Below, in pieces: positions 42,546-52,868 of a DNA stretch of 64,000 nucleotides (its first letter is position 1; each line of letters opens with the position of its first letter). The notes under the pieces are model-generated. The model had not been told where the DNA came from. It did no database searches and saw only the letters and a list, made by a program, of their open reading frames with translations. The translations under genes were made by a program, and so were the position numbers. This DNA comes from Opitutaceae bacterium (GTDB lineage: Bacteria > Verrucomicrobiota > Verrucomicrobiia > Opitutales > Opitutaceae), in NCBI GenBank assembly GCA_028284385.1, contig JANQRT010000054.1, positions 101,344 to 165,343 of the forward strand, read 5' to 3'.

Positions 42546-43796
42546 ATGCAACGTCGTCATTTTCTAAAATCCGCCATGCTTGGAGCTGGGGCGGCTATGG
42601 CTGGACAAGCCGCTCGAGCCAAGCCATTCGCTCCCGACTTGGCGGATCACACCGGCATCAAGATCAAGAAGGTTACTTTCTACAACCCTCCCAACTACAA
42701 ACCGAGTCGCTTGGCCCAAGCTAAAGGGGTAGTGATGGTTGAATGCGATAATGGGCTGACTGGGATTGGCGAGGGTGGTACGCCTGACCTCGTCGAAAAC
42801 TTGGCTCCCTGGCTCATTGATCAAGATCCGATCAACACCGAGCATATCTGGCAGCTTATGTTTCGCGGTCTTTTCTATCCTGGCGGGCGCGAACTTCAGC
42901 ACGCTATGGGGGCTTTGGATATCGCTCTTTGGGACATCAAAGGCAAACTGCTTAATCAGCCGATCTATAATCTTCTGGGCGGCATGTTGAGAGACTACAT
43001 CTACTGTTACGCGACTGGCTATCCTTGGAAGGGATCCTGGAAGGATACGGCTCGAGCTTGTGTGGAGGAGGGTTACAAGGCTTATCGCATCCATGCCCGA
43101 TCGCGTCGCGACGAGCTGAGCGTGCCTTGGGATGCCGATGAGGAGGTAAGAAGAATCTACCAGACGTGTGTTGAGATCGAGGAAGGCGTGCGTGGCGTTG
43201 GTGAATGGGCCATCGATTTCCATACCCGTTTCGATAACCCGCATGCGATCCGCTTGGCCGATCTGATCGAGCCTTTGGAGCCTATTTTCGTGGAAGACTT
43301 GATCCGCTCTGAAAACCAGAACGTCTATAAATACCTCCGTCAGCAGGTTAAAGTGCCTATTGCCTTAGGAGAGCATTTTGGAGTGCGTTGGGATTTCAAT
43401 CGCCTCGTCGAAGAGGACTTGATGGATCATTGCAGGGCGACCCTTCCAAACACGGGAGGGATCACGGAATTCAAGAAAATCATGTCGATGTGCGAAACGC
43501 ATTACCTTGGTGTGATCCCGCACTTCACGGGACCCATTGCCACCATCGCACTCACTCATTGTTTGGCTTCCTACACCGGATTCGCCATGATGGAACTCAC
43601 TAACTCTGGTCGGCGTCCGCCTTCATACCTGAATTCCGACGCATTGGATTTCCGGGACGGAAAGCTTTATCCTCGCAGTGCTCCCGGTCTCGGTATCGAG
43701 TTTGACTCGACGGATTGCGAGAAAATGATCGAGATCACAGAAGGCCGAAGCGTACAAGTCTTGAAGCGTCCTGATGGATCCTACACCAACTGGTAA
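42546..43796 (+). CDS. Tat-exported mandelate racemase/muconate lactonizing enzyme family protein (RspA/ManD-like)
   Basis: 416 aa enolase-superfamily enzyme. A twin-arginine signal (QRRHFLKSAMLGAGAAMAG) marks export of a folded protein. Metal ligands are D224 (with H226 in DFHTRF), E250 (VEDLIR) and E276 (GEHFG). The PHFTGP block near residue 325 supplies a further His. The cap domain has EGGTPDL and the LNQPIYNLLGG segment. The DxH pattern resembles the RspA/mannonate dehydratase branch, so sugar-acid dehydration is the best guess. It is 92 bases from a TTT-family binding protein on the same strand; together they may handle one acid substrate. Confidence 0.88.
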   Translation: MQRRHFLKSAMLGAGAAMAGQAARAKPFAPDLADHTGIKIKKVTFYNPPNYKPSRLAQAKGVVMVECDNGLTGIGEGGTPDLVENLAPWLIDQDPINTEHIWQLMFRGLFYPGGRELQHAMGALDIALWDIKGKLLNQPIYNLLGGMLRDYIYCYATGYPWKGSWKDTARACVEEGYKAYRIHARSRRDELSVPWDADEEVRRIYQTCVEIEEGVRGVGEWAIDFHTRFDNPHAIRLADLIEPLEPIFVEDLIRSENQNVYKYLRQQVKVPIALGEHFGVRWDFNRLVEEDLMDHCRATLPNTGGITEFKKIMSMCETHYLGVIPHFTGPIATIALTHCLASYTGFAMMELTNSGRRPPSYLNSDALDFRDGKLYPRSAPGLGIEFDSTDCEKMIEITEGRSVQVLKRPDGSYTNW

Positions 43797-43888
43797 TTGA
43801 AACTCCTGTTCTTCTTCTCCTTCTTCCCTCCAAAAGGAAGTTTTTGACCCGGCAACCTCTTCCGTGAATGTTTGTCGGAACACTCGCT

Positions 43889-44827
43889 ATGAAACGACTT
43901 ATCATACTCTTTCTTTGCTTCAGCCTTCCTCTTCTTTCCGCAGCCTATCCTGAGAAGCCGATTAAGGTTATCGTACCGGCAAGCGCCGGGGGAGGCACCG
44001 ATGCCATGGCTCGCTTGTTCCAACGCAGTTTTGTTGAAGACAAGCTGCTGCCTAAGAAAACCGTTATCGTTAACATCGGTGGCGCGGGTGGCGTTGTTGG
44101 TACCCGGAAAATCAAGGATTCGGAACCTGATGGATACGCCATCGGCCTTTGGAATATGGGAACCATGATCTCCAAGGTGATGGGGATTTCCAATTTCGAT
44201 CACAACGATTTCGAAATCGTCGCTGCTACCGGTTCCTACAAAATGGGTTTCGGGGTTAAGGAAGATTCGCCCATTAAATCGATCGAGGATCTCGTCTCTA
44301 TTTCAAAAGAGGATCCTAAATCGATCAAGCTAGCTCTCGAGATGGGAACTGGAGCCCACGTCATCCCGCTTCTATTCGAAGAGGAGACGGGAATTAAATT
44401 CAACTACGTTAACGCTGGCGGTGGATCGCGTCGTCTTACTTCGCTTCTTGGCAATCATACCGACGTAAGCGCTTTTTCACTACTGGCTCTCAAGAATTTT
44501 CGCTCGGCGGGGATCGTGCCCATCGCTGTGTTTTCCGAATCCCGAGCTGCGGGTCTTCCCGAAGTGCCTACCGCCATTGAGAGAGGAATTGATGTCGTAT
44601 TTGAAGGTCTATTTCTTTGGCTGGCTCCTAAAGGAACCCCAGTTGACCGCCTCGACGTTGTGCGCAAGGCCCTAGAAGTCGTGGCTTCGAATCCCGATCT
44701 GCAAAGCGATTTCGAAGCGATGGGAGTCGATTCGCAATTTCTACCTGGAGATAAAGTGAAGAAACGGTTGGACGATTTGCTCATCCGCATCACCCCAGTC
44801 GCCGGAAATATTCGATCCGGGAGGTAG
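43889..44827 (+). CDS. Tripartite tricarboxylate transporter (TTT/Bug family) substrate-binding protein
   Basis: 312 aa from the ATG at 43889 (an ATG at 43868 would add seven residues before a normal signal peptide). Signal peptide LIILFLCFSLPLLSAAYPEKPIKVIVPASAGGG leads straight into the family start. Further motifs are GGAGGVVGTRKI, DGYAIGLW, GTGAHVIPLLFEEETG and VPTAIERGIDV, with the two-lobe fold for carboxylates. The matching membrane subunits TctA/TctB are not adjacent, so it is an orphan binding protein. Orphan Bug proteins can serve as ligand sensors or share a distant transporter. Confidence 0.9.
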   Translation: MKRLIILFLCFSLPLLSAAYPEKPIKVIVPASAGGGTDAMARLFQRSFVEDKLLPKKTVIVNIGGAGGVVGTRKIKDSEPDGYAIGLWNMGTMISKVMGISNFDHNDFEIVAATGSYKMGFGVKEDSPIKSIEDLVSISKEDPKSIKLALEMGTGAHVIPLLFEEETGIKFNYVNAGGGSRRLTSLLGNHTDVSAFSLLALKNFRSAGIVPIAVFSESRAAGLPEVPTAIERGIDVVFEGLFLWLAPKGTPVDRLDVVRKALEVVASNPDLQSDFEAMGVDSQFLPGDKVKKRLDDLLIRITPVAGNIRSGR

Positions 44828-44847
44828 TCTTTCGCTGGGAAGGGATC

Positions 44848-45582
44848 TTAGTTAGAGCCGAATTTCTTTATCAACCGCGTGGCTTCCTTGCGCACGCGTT
44901 TTTCCGTGTCATTGGTTTCCACATACGAAAGCCAGTCCATCAAATCGGGATCAGGCAGGAAACCGGAAAGCGAATCCACCGCTTCTCTACGCACGCGAGC
45001 GCTTCTGCTCTGCGAGGAGGCCTCCAGCAACACCTGAACGAGCTCGGGCGTTTTGACGTCATCCAAATGATTTAGGATTTCGGCCTTCATGTCCTCGTCG
45101 CTGGTCTTGTGGAATTCGTCGATCATTTTGAGAACTACATCGTCCGAGCGTTCTTTTGCCGATCGCAAGATCCTCAAAGCGGCTAGTTTTTCCTTAACTT
45201 CCTTCTGGCCGCTGAAGATGATCTCTTTCGATCTCATGATATGGCCTTCTGTCGGCGGCATCAGACCGCGTAATGTCATGGTCCATCTCATGTCGTCGAC
45301 GTCTCTTTCAACCGAAGCTGCGTGACTGCTTCCTTCGTAATCGGGATTTAAATACAAAACGAGAGACTCGTCCGAAGCTTCCTCTAACTCGAGGTCTTCT
45401 AGATTCGTCTCTCGATAGATACGCCCTTTCAGATGCGCTAATTCTCTTTCCAAAGCTTCAATACGTTCAGCCTTCGCCTCATCGTAGTGGCTGGTTTTCT
45501 CGGGAAAAAGGGACACGGCAAGGGACCCTACGGAAGTCGCTATTGCTAACGCGAGCAATACGTTTGTGGTTTTTGCGCTCAT
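44848..45582 (-). CDS. Membrane-anchored HEAT-repeat protein
   Basis: 244 aa. One N-terminal membrane segment (VLLALAIATSVGSLAVSLF) with a coiled coil after it (residues 35-60), a middle region of unknown type (about 65-120), then HEAT-like helical repeats (KLAALRILRSAKERSDDVV, EILNHLDDVKTPELVQVLLEA, RVRREAVDSLSGFLPDPDLM). HEAT repeats serve as protein-binding scaffolds. Located convergent with the TTT gene and divergent from the two-component pair. No specific function can be inferred. Confidence 0.75.
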   Translation of the reverse strand: MSAKTTNVLLALAIATSVGSLAVSLFPEKTSHYDEAKAERIEALERELAHLKGRIYRETNLEDLELEEASDESLVLYLNPDYEGSSHAASVERDVDDMRWTMTLRGLMPPTEGHIMRSKEIIFSGQKEVKEKLAALRILRSAKERSDDVVLKMIDEFHKTSDEDMKAEILNHLDDVKTPELVQVLLEASSQSRSARVRREAVDSLSGFLPDPDLMDWLSYVETNDTEKRVRKEATRLIKKFGSN

Positions 45583-45744
45583 CTCGATTGGATTGTTTTT
45601 CGAGCGTTTATTATAGAGCGGGTTAGCTTACCGGAAGCTTATTGTTGAGATAAATCCCGGTGCATTTCCGCAGTTGGACCGCATTTCTATTGCTAATCCT
45701 CGCCTCCAGCGTATCGAATCAGCTATTCCTGTCGTTTGGCGACC

Positions 45745-46425
45745 ATGAAACTGCTCCTTATCGAAGACTCGAAACGACTGCGAGAATCGCTAACCCTTGG
45801 CTTGCGTAGAGCTGGCTATGTGATTGATGCGACCGGGGATGGCAAGGAAGGCTTCTGGATGGCCAAGACGGGTGATTATGATACCATCATACTCGATATC
45901 ATGCTTCCGGGAATGGATGGTCTGACGATTCTTGAACGGCTGCGTGAAGAAGATAACCCAACCCATATCCTAATGCTGACCGCCAAGGATAAAATTGGCG
46001 ATAAGGTTGCAGGCCTGAAGACAGGAGCTGATGATTATCTTGTGAAGCCATTCTCGATGGACGAGTTGGAAGCCCGAGTCGAGGCTCTCTGTCGTCGAAG
46101 CTATGGTATCAAGAAAACCACTATAGAAGTCGAAGGTCTATCAATCGATCTGGCCACCAAGCGAGTGGTTCTTAACCAAGATCTTGTGGAGCTCAAACCT
46201 CGAGAATACCGAATTCTTGAATACTTGTCAATGCGTCGTGGAGAAGTGGTTACGCAATCGGAAATCGAATCCCATATCTATGACGATCTGGCCGAAGTGC
46301 GAAGCAATGTGGTTGAGTCTGCTATCTCATCCATTCGACGAAAGCTTTCCACAGAGGAGCGTCCTGCTCCCATAAAGACGCGCAGAGGTCTTGGATACAT
46401 ATTCGACGAAGGGTTTGAGTCATGA
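45745..46425 (+). CDS. OmpR-family response regulator
   Basis: 226 aa from the ATG at 45745. The receiver domain has EDSKR acidic residues, phosphoacceptor D51 (TIILDIMLPGMDG), the Thr of MLTAKD and Lys of VKPFS. The OmpR winged-helix domain follows, with LKPREYRILEYLSMRRGEVVTQSEI and the SNVVESAISSIRRKL recognition helix. The ATG of the partner kinase overlaps its stop (ATGA), so the two are a cognate pair. Target genes are not evident. Confidence 0.95.
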   Translation: MKLLLIEDSKRLRESLTLGLRRAGYVIDATGDGKEGFWMAKTGDYDTIILDIMLPGMDGLTILERLREEDNPTHILMLTAKDKIGDKVAGLKTGADDYLVKPFSMDELEARVEALCRRSYGIKKTTIEVEGLSIDLATKRVVLNQDLVELKPREYRILEYLSMRRGEVVTQSEIESHIYDDLAEVRSNVVESAISSIRRKLSTEERPAPIKTRRGLGYIFDEGFES

Positions 46426-47843
46426 AAACGATTCGCGCTCGTCTTGCCTTGGCCCTCGTCGTCTGCTTCGCATTGCTGCTCACCACTGGCGGTCTGGTGA
46501 TCTTCTATGCCGCTCGAGACAACCTGATGGATCGTTTCGATCAGAAGTTGCGAGTGCAGGCGTTTTCCATCATGACCGCTACCTATCAGAAGGCGGACCG
46601 GCGAGTGGAAGTCCACTTTACCGACCGGTTTCTACGCGAATTCGATGATGATGTGCGCGAGGCTTTTTTCCAGCTTTGGATTAAGGATGGCAAAGTTGTC
46701 CGACGTTCCGACTCGCTGAATGATCTGGGAGACCTCCCGCGGGAGTACGGCAAGGTGAGAAGGCCGGTCTATTGGAATCTAGAGCTTCCCACGGGCGTGA
46801 CTGGCAGGGCGATTGGGGTGCTCTATGAACCTAGAGCTCGCGATCGTAGAGAGGAGAACGACGACTTTCGGCTCATCCTAGTGGTGGCATCGGAGTTGGG
46901 TGAAGTCACCCAGGCTTTGGCAGACCTTCGAAGCGCTTTGCTGTTGGTGGGGTTGATCACTCTAGTCGTTACGCCCTTCCTGGTTTCCTTCGCCCTCAAG
47001 CGGGGCTTAGGCCCTTTAAGATCGCTGGCCAGCAAAGCGAGTACCATGAATGCGGATACATTAACGAGACGCTTTCCCCAAGAGAATCTGCCCGGAGAAC
47101 TAATGCCGATCGCGCGTCAGTTGAATGCTCTGATGTCACGCCTTGAAAGCGCCTTCGAGCAGGAGCGACGCTTCAGCGCGGATGTGGCTCACGAGTTGCG
47201 TACTCCGATATCCGAGTTGAGGAATCTGGCTGAGGTGAGTCTCAAATGGGGAGATCAAGCTAGTTCGAAGGAAATCGAAACCTCCTTGGAGATCGCCTTG
47301 CAAATGGAACGCATCGTCAACCAGCTGCTCGACGTGGCTCGTTGCGAAAACGAGCAGATTAGTATCACGCGCGAGCAGTTCAATTTGAAGGAGCTGATCA
47401 TGGAAAACTGGGCCCACTTCCAGGAAGCGGCGGCAAGGCGCGGACTGGTTTCGGAGATCGAGATTCCTGAAGATCTGGAAATCGAAACGGATCGGGATCG
47501 ACTGGCTGGCGTAGTGGGAAATCTTATTGAGAACGCAGTCTCCTACTCCCCATCCAAAGGACGGATTGAAATTCGGTTTAATCAAGAGACGGGGACCTTG
47601 TCCTTTTCCAATCCATGCGAAGATCTGGCAGCCGAAGACGTTGAGAAGCTGTTTTTAAGATTCTGGAGAAAGGACGCAGCTCGTTCAGACGAGGGCCACA
47701 GTGGTTTAGGGCTCTCGGTGGCCAAGGCATTCGCTACCGTTCTTGATTTGAAGCTGGATGCACGTCTTTCGGATGACGGACGCATCGTCTTCGAGTTGGG
47801 GGTATTCCAGCGAGCTGAGCTCCCTCTAGTGGCCGGTGAGTAG
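46422..47843 (+). CDS. Sensor histidine kinase (HAMP, HisKA, HATPase)
   Basis: 473 aa. Two membrane segments (residues about 9-29 and 170-190) enclose a periplasmic sensor of about 140 residues. A HAMP linker follows (about 195-245). The dimerisation domain has phosphoacceptor H257 in FSADVAHELRTPISEL, and the ATPase domain has NLIENAVSYSP and GLGLSVAKAFA, with the G1 box degenerate (SFSNPCEDLA in place of DNGxG). The kinase pairs with the response regulator overlapping its start. It resembles metal- or envelope-stress sensor kinases in layout, but the signal is unknown. Confidence 0.94.
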   Translation: MKTIRARLALALVVCFALLLTTGGLVIFYAARDNLMDRFDQKLRVQAFSIMTATYQKADRRVEVHFTDRFLREFDDDVREAFFQLWIKDGKVVRRSDSLNDLGDLPREYGKVRRPVYWNLELPTGVTGRAIGVLYEPRARDRREENDDFRLILVVASELGEVTQALADLRSALLLVGLITLVVTPFLVSFALKRGLGPLRSLASKASTMNADTLTRRFPQENLPGELMPIARQLNALMSRLESAFEQERRFSADVAHELRTPISELRNLAEVSLKWGDQASSKEIETSLEIALQMERIVNQLLDVARCENEQISITREQFNLKELIMENWAHFQEAAARRGLVSEIEIPEDLEIETDRDRLAGVVGNLIENAVSYSPSKGRIEIRFNQETGTLSFSNPCEDLAAEDVEKLFLRFWRKDAARSDEGHSGLGLSVAKAFATVLDLKLDARLSDDGRIVFELGVFQRAELPLVAGE

Positions 47844-47851
47844 AAGGCTTT

Positions 47852-49651
47852 CTACTTATGTCGATCGTGGCAGGCTTTGCAACTCACGGCCTCAGCGTAG
47901 CGTTCAACGGCGTCTGGCTCCTCAGCAATGAGGGCCTTGGTTGCTTCCAAAAGCGGCTTGGTGCTCCTTTGCCAGCCTTCTTCCGAACCTCTGGGCGGAG
48001 TGAGTTTCATCAGCTCCTCATAGCCGGCTAGCAGGAGCTTGAAGTCATCCTGAGTCCCTTCGCCTCTCTTCGTTCGATTAGCTACGGAATCGTCCCCTTT
48101 GTGGATTTCCTCCATAATGTCGACGATGCTCTTTTCCGATGGATCGAAAAGAGGACGTTCCATGACGACGACTTCAACCGGCTCCTCTTTCCCAGTGACG
48201 ATTTCCACTTTCAGGCGATCCATGTCCCGCTCGATTTCCGAAATCCGCTGCTTGAGCTTCTCTATCTCCACTTCGGGATTGATTGACAGGTAAAGGGCTT
48301 CTACGCCTTCGTCGGAAACATCGGTCTGCCAAAGGAAAAGATCCTTCAAGTTCTTGAGCTTTCTGAGGTGGATCAAGGTATCGTCTGAAATGCTGGTGTT
48401 GTAGAGGTTCAGATATTCCAGTTGATACAGGGAGGAAAGTCTACTTGTATTCGCGTCGCTAATACTTGTATTCTCTAGATGCAGTTTCACTAGATTGGTC
48501 ATCTGGCCAATGGAGTCTAAGGCCGCGTTGGTTATCGCGGATCCTGCAAGATCCAGCTCATGAATGTTCTCCTTGATGGATAGCAGTTCTTCCAAATCGG
48601 TATCGGTCGCTTTCTTGGCCACAACATCGAGACGCGAATCGTCTTTGGCGATGTAGTTGATTTGGTAGTTGGCGCTCTGTGACAAAGACTCTAGTTGAAG
48701 ATCAATTTCCTCTCGTGTCTTGGCTACAAGGATCTCCTGCTCTTGGAAATGAATGGCGACTTCCGGAGTGATGGTCAACTCGTCGATGGTCGCCGTTTCG
48801 CTAGCGCCTTGATCTATCCACCATTCCAGGAGTGCGATGGTCTCCTCGTTGGGTTGTGGCTTTCCTTCCGGCGGCATATGCTCTTCGTCGTCAATCGGGA
48901 AATGCATAGTCTCGATGAGGAAGCTCATCTCGCTGTCCCCTGGTTCTATGGCGTCTCCACCGGCTCCTCCAGCCATGATGCCGGCGAAGCTGTCCAGTCG
49001 CAGGTCCCCTTTGATCTTGTCCGGTCCGTGGCACTGCACGCAATAGTCTTCTAGAACAGGTTGTATGTGGGAAACGAATACAGGTGTGGTCTCGGGATCG
49101 ACTACGACAACTTCCTCTTTGGCGAAGGGAAAGTACCTGGTCAGGTAATCGGAGCCGTGGGTCAGAGAACCTCCTTGGTGTCCGGCAATGCTGATGGCCA
49201 CGATGGACAATAGCATCGCGCCTGCGTAGGAGGGCGAAAAAATGGCTTCCGTGATCTGAATTCTTCGATTGAGATAGCTAAGCAGGTAGAAAAGTCCTGT
49301 CGCTACCACTCCAGCCCATTTGTGGAAGTTTATCGCATCGGACTCGTAGCCGCCGTCCCATGACAGGAATATTCCAAACAGCGATGCGAAAACGGCAGAG
49401 ATGAACGAGGCGTTTAAGAGAATTTGAACGTTCTCCCGTTTCCTCGCTAATGGGCGAACAAAGCTGATCACTTCCAATAGCACCGCTCCGGCGAAAAGGC
49501 CGATGGGCAAATGAAGCACAACCGGATGGAATCTTCCTAGAAAAGGCAGCCAATCGGAAAAGTCCCAGAGTCCGGAACCGTCTATCAAGGACAAGCCTAC
49601 GAGGATCAGAAGGACGATGAATCCAAAGAGGGTTTTAGTCTGGGGTTTCAT
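47852..49651 (-). CDS. DUF2231-type membrane protein with Planctomycete cytochrome c domain, leucine-rich repeats and C-terminal heme motif
   Basis: 599 aa. Several membrane segments at the N-terminus (about 10-160) carry the DUF2231 blocks FHPVVLHLPIGLFAG and SIAGHQGGSLTHG. A cytochrome domain follows with CVQCH (204-208), KGDLRLDS and the Met-containing EEHMPPEGKPQP, as in the PSCyt/Cytochrome_C domains of Planctomycetes. After a coil come leucine-rich repeats (ITNAALDSIGQMTNLVKLHLENTSISD...), a coiled coil, and a C-terminal domain ending with a second heme site C591-K-A-C594-H595. This predicts a membrane-tethered periplasmic diheme electron carrier. It stands convergent with the two-component kinase gene. 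Confidence 0.9.
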   Translation of the reverse strand: MKPQTKTLFGFIVLLILVGLSLIDGSGLWDFSDWLPFLGRFHPVVLHLPIGLFAGAVLLEVISFVRPLARKRENVQILLNASFISAVFASLFGIFLSWDGGYESDAINFHKWAGVVATGLFYLLSYLNRRIQITEAIFSPSYAGAMLLSIVAISIAGHQGGSLTHGSDYLTRYFPFAKEEVVVVDPETTPVFVSHIQPVLEDYCVQCHGPDKIKGDLRLDSFAGIMAGGAGGDAIEPGDSEMSFLIETMHFPIDDEEHMPPEGKPQPNEETIALLEWWIDQGASETATIDELTITPEVAIHFQEQEILVAKTREEIDLQLESLSQSANYQINYIAKDDSRLDVVAKKATDTDLEELLSIKENIHELDLAGSAITNAALDSIGQMTNLVKLHLENTSISDANTSRLSSLYQLEYLNLYNTSISDDTLIHLRKLKNLKDLFLWQTDVSDEGVEALYLSINPEVEIEKLKQRISEIERDMDRLKVEIVTGKEEPVEVVVMERPLFDPSEKSIVDIMEEIHKGDDSVANRTKRGEGTQDDFKLLLAGYEELMKLTPPRGSEEGWQRSTKPLLEATKALIAEEPDAVERYAEAVSCKACHDRHK

Positions 49652-49872
49652 TTCGAATTTTCGTGGCTTTTCACGGATTGCTCCCCCATCGGAATTTAGT
49701 CGTCCTCGAGAATCAAGATTCGAATTTCATCCTGGCCGCCAATGTATCCATAAATAAGAAAGGTCGAAGCCGTAAAATTGATTACTCGTTGCTCTAATCA
49801 GGTCTCATAGCCCGGACTAAAAACTCGCCTTCGTAGACTGGATTCCCGCATAAGACCCTAAGCGAAACCATT

Positions 49873-52713
49873 TTGAGTCTGACTAAGCACATTCATATTA
49901 AAGGGGCCAGGGAGCATAATCTCCGTGATATCGAGGTCCGTATTCCTCGCGATAAGCTGGTTGTGGTTACCGGTGTGAGTGGTTCAGGGAAATCATCCTT
50001 GGCTTTCGACACGCTTTACGCTGAAGGCTATCGCAAATACATGGAGAGTCTCTCCACTCAGGCTCGACAAGCCATGGAGCAGTTCAAACGCCCCGATGTG
50101 GATTTCATTCACGGTTTGTCGCCTGTGCTGGCCATCGAACAACGAGCGGCCAGCGCGTCTCCTCGAAGTACAATCGCCACTGTCACTGAAATCGCGGACT
50201 ACGCTCGTTTGCTTTGGACGCTTAAGGGTGAGCAGTATTGTCCTAAGGATGGCGGGCTGATTGTACGGCAGACGCTGGACAGTTCGGTGGAGCAGGTGTT
50301 GAGCCTTCCGCCCCGATCGCGAGTCATGCTCCTGGCTCCCTACATGACTGCCAAGCCGGCTCTCCTTCGGGACGAACTGCCCCGCTTGCGGCAAAAAGGC
50401 TACCAGCGAGTGCGATTGGATGGAAATATCATCGATGTCGACGATCCTCATTCCGCCCCGGCCGGACGCAAGGAGCAAACCTTGGATATCGTCGTCGACC
50501 GGCTGGTGGTGGACGCCGATCAACGTAGCCGCATTGCCGACTCTCTAGAGCTGGCTTTTAGCGAGGGCAAGGATCGTTCCATTGTTTTGTACCAGAAATC
50601 TCGCGACGCTGATTGGGAGGAACTCCTGCTGAGTCGCAATTTGGCCTGCTCTATTTGCGGAACGGTCTACGAGCCGATCACTCCACGTCATTTTTCCTTC
50701 AATACAGCTGAGGGAGCTTGCCCGGAATGCGGGGGCTTGGGCAAGACTATGCGATTTCTGGAAGAGCTGGTGGTGCCCGATCCAAGCAAGTCCGTGAAAA
50801 AGGGAGCTCTCAAACCGCTGCGGATCGGCGGCAAGCAGCTGATTATCCGAAACAATGCCTTGCTGCGGCAGCTGGCTGAGCAACTGCCCTTCGATCCGAC
50901 CACTCCTTGGCAGGATTTGGAGGGGGAAATCCGTCAGCAGATTCTGCATGGCGTTCCGGATCGAGAGTTCACTTTCAAGCTTACTCGTCGCAAAACCCAA
51001 CCAGCTCCGCAAATCTTCGAGGGGATTTTCGCACTACTCGAGAAGGGTCGTCGCGAAACGAAAAGCGAAGGCTATCGGGCTCGTTTGATGACGTATCAGA
51101 CTTCCCAGGACTGCGCTCTGTGTGGCGGTCATCGATATTCGCCGCGTAGCGCCAATGTTAAGGTAAGCGGCCTCAGTCTGCCGGATTTTATGGCTATGGA
51201 CATTGGTCAGGCTTATGAATTCGTTTCTGGTCTAGAGAATAGCGAGAGCCGTGTATCGACCTACGGCGAGGTAGTGGAGGGCATTGAGTTTCGACTGCGG
51301 TTCCTTAAGGAGGTCGGGCTCGATTATCTGACGTTGAATCGCCAATACAGTACTCTTAGCGGCGGCGAGGCTCAACGAACTCGATTGGCTACCCAGCTCG
51401 GTATGAGCCTGATGGGGGTGGTCTATGTTTTGGACGAGCCGAGTATTGGCTTGCATGCTAAAGACAATCTCAAGCTCATCGACACGCTTAAGGAACTGAG
51501 GGATCGCGGCAATTCGGTGATCGTAGTGGAGCATGACGAGGATACGATGCGAGCGGCCGATCACTTGATCGAGTTGGGTCCAGGGGCCGGGCAGTCTGGA
51601 GGGGAAATCCTGTTCGAAGGTTCACCAAAGGACTGCGCTAAGTCGAAGATCAAAGGCTTTTCCACGGGAGCCTACCTCTCCGGCAAACGCAGCCTAAGCA
51701 AAGAGGCCCCTGATAAAAAGCCAGAGGCCCTATGGCTAGAGATCAAGCAGGCCAGCCATCACAATTTAAAGAAAGTGGATGCTCGCATCCCGATTGGGCT
51801 ATTGACCTGTGTCACGGGAGTCTCCGGCTCTGGCAAATCTACGCTCATCAACGAGATCTTGGCTAAGGCCGCCGCTCGAAAGCTTAATCGCTCCAAGGAC
51901 ATTCCAGGCCAGCATGGCGGGATATCGGGGCTGGAGGAGTTCGATGCGGTGGTGCGGGTCAGCCAGGATCCTATCGGACAAAGCCCGCGTTCCAATCCGG
52001 CCACCTACACCAAGCTTTTCGATACCTTGCGTGATCTCTATTCTAAAGTTCCTTTGTCACGCGTGCGTGGATACAAGCCAGGCCGCTTTAGTTTCAACGC
52101 TCGCGGGGGTCGTTGCGAACGTTGCCAGGGCCAGGGCGTCATTAAACTGGACATGCTCTTCATGAGCGACGCCTATGTGGATTGCCCCAGCTGCAATAGC
52201 CAGCGTTACAATCGGGAAACGCTTGAAGCTCGTTTTGGCGGCAAGAATATCGCGGAGGCTTTGGAAATGTCGGTTAGCGAGGCAATGATACATTTCAAGA
52301 ACGTCCCGCGAATCATGAGCCGTCTCCAAACCTTGGATGCGGTTGGTCTGGGCTATCTCAAGCTCGGCCAGCCGGCCAACACCTTGAGTGGCGGCGAAGC
52401 GCAGCGCCTGAAGCTTTCCTTGGAACTCTCCAAGCGAGGCGAGGGCAGACGACTCTACATTTTGGACGAGCCCACGACCGGTTTGCATTGGTCCGACATC
52501 CAACGGCTAGTTGACCTGCTTTTTCAACTACGCGACCAGAACAACACCATTGTTGTTATCGAACATCATCTCGACTTCATCCGCCTAGCCGACTGGATCA
52601 TCGATCTGGGTCCTGGCGGCGGATCCCATGGCGGTGAGATTGTGTTTGATGGTCCTGTTGGTGATCTTGGCAAATGTGTTGAATCGAAGACTGGCGAAGC
52701 GCTTTCTCGATAG
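49873..52713 (+). CDS. uvrA: Excinuclease ABC subunit A
   Basis: 946 aa with a TTG start (no in-frame ATG before residue 56). UvrA recognises helix distortion in nucleotide excision repair and loads UvrB. Two ABC ATPase cores are present: Walker [14 protein letters not shown] and [12 protein letters not shown], with signature LSGGEAQR and Walker B VLDEPS/ILDEPT in both. Zinc modules are CSICG...CPECGG, CALCGG and CERCQG...CPSCNS. A UvrB-binding region is present ([16 protein letters not shown]). The N-terminal block reads [11 protein letters not shown] rather than the canonical SAYARQFL, so it might be a paralogue of the main UvrA. No SOS palindrome of the lexA type is seen upstream. Confidence 0.93.
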   Translation: MSLTKHIHIKGAREHNLRDIEVRIPRDKLVVVTGVSGSGKSSLAFDTLYAEGYRKYMESLSTQARQAMEQFKRPDVDFIHGLSPVLAIEQRAASASPRSTIATVTEIADYARLLWTLKGEQYCPKDGGLIVRQTLDSSVEQVLSLPPRSRVMLLAPYMTAKPALLRDELPRLRQKGYQRVRLDGNIIDVDDPHSAPAGRKEQTLDIVVDRLVVDADQRSRIADSLELAFSEGKDRSIVLYQKSRDADWEELLLSRNLACSICGTVYEPITPRHFSFNTAEGACPECGGLGKTMRFLEELVVPDPSKSVKKGALKPLRIGGKQLIIRNNALLRQLAEQLPFDPTTPWQDLEGEIRQQILHGVPDREFTFKLTRRKTQPAPQIFEGIFALLEKGRRETKSEGYRARLMTYQTSQDCALCGGHRYSPRSANVKVSGLSLPDFMAMDIGQAYEFVSGLENSESRVSTYGEVVEGIEFRLRFLKEVGLDYLTLNRQYSTLSGGEAQRTRLATQLGMSLMGVVYVLDEPSIGLHAKDNLKLIDTLKELRDRGNSVIVVEHDEDTMRAADHLIELGPGAGQSGGEILFEGSPKDCAKSKIKGFSTGAYLSGKRSLSKEAPDKKPEALWLEIKQASHHNLKKVDARIPIGLLTCVTGVSGSGKSTLINEILAKAAARKLNRSKDIPGQHGGISGLEEFDAVVRVSQDPIGQSPRSNPATYTKLFDTLRDLYSKVPLSRVRGYKPGRFSFNARGGRCERCQGQGVIKLDMLFMSDAYVDCPSCNSQRYNRETLEARFGGKNIAEALEMSVSEAMIHFKNVPRIMSRLQTLDAVGLGYLKLGQPANTLSGGEAQRLKLSLELSKRGEGRRLYILDEPTTGLHWSDIQRLVDLLFQLRDQNNTIVVIEHHLDFIRLADWIIDLGPGGGSHGGEIVFDGPVGDLGKCVESKTGEALSR

Positions 52714-52868
52714 CCTTCGTTCTGAGCTGGAATAGATGTTTGAAGCTGGAACATCTTCCTGTTTTGACAAATGGTGTTTGCCAAATTGGGAAGTGACATC
52801 CGCTCCGCTTATCATAGGTTTTACGCAAACTCTCATTTAACTACCTGAGCATAACCCCAATCGCTTTT

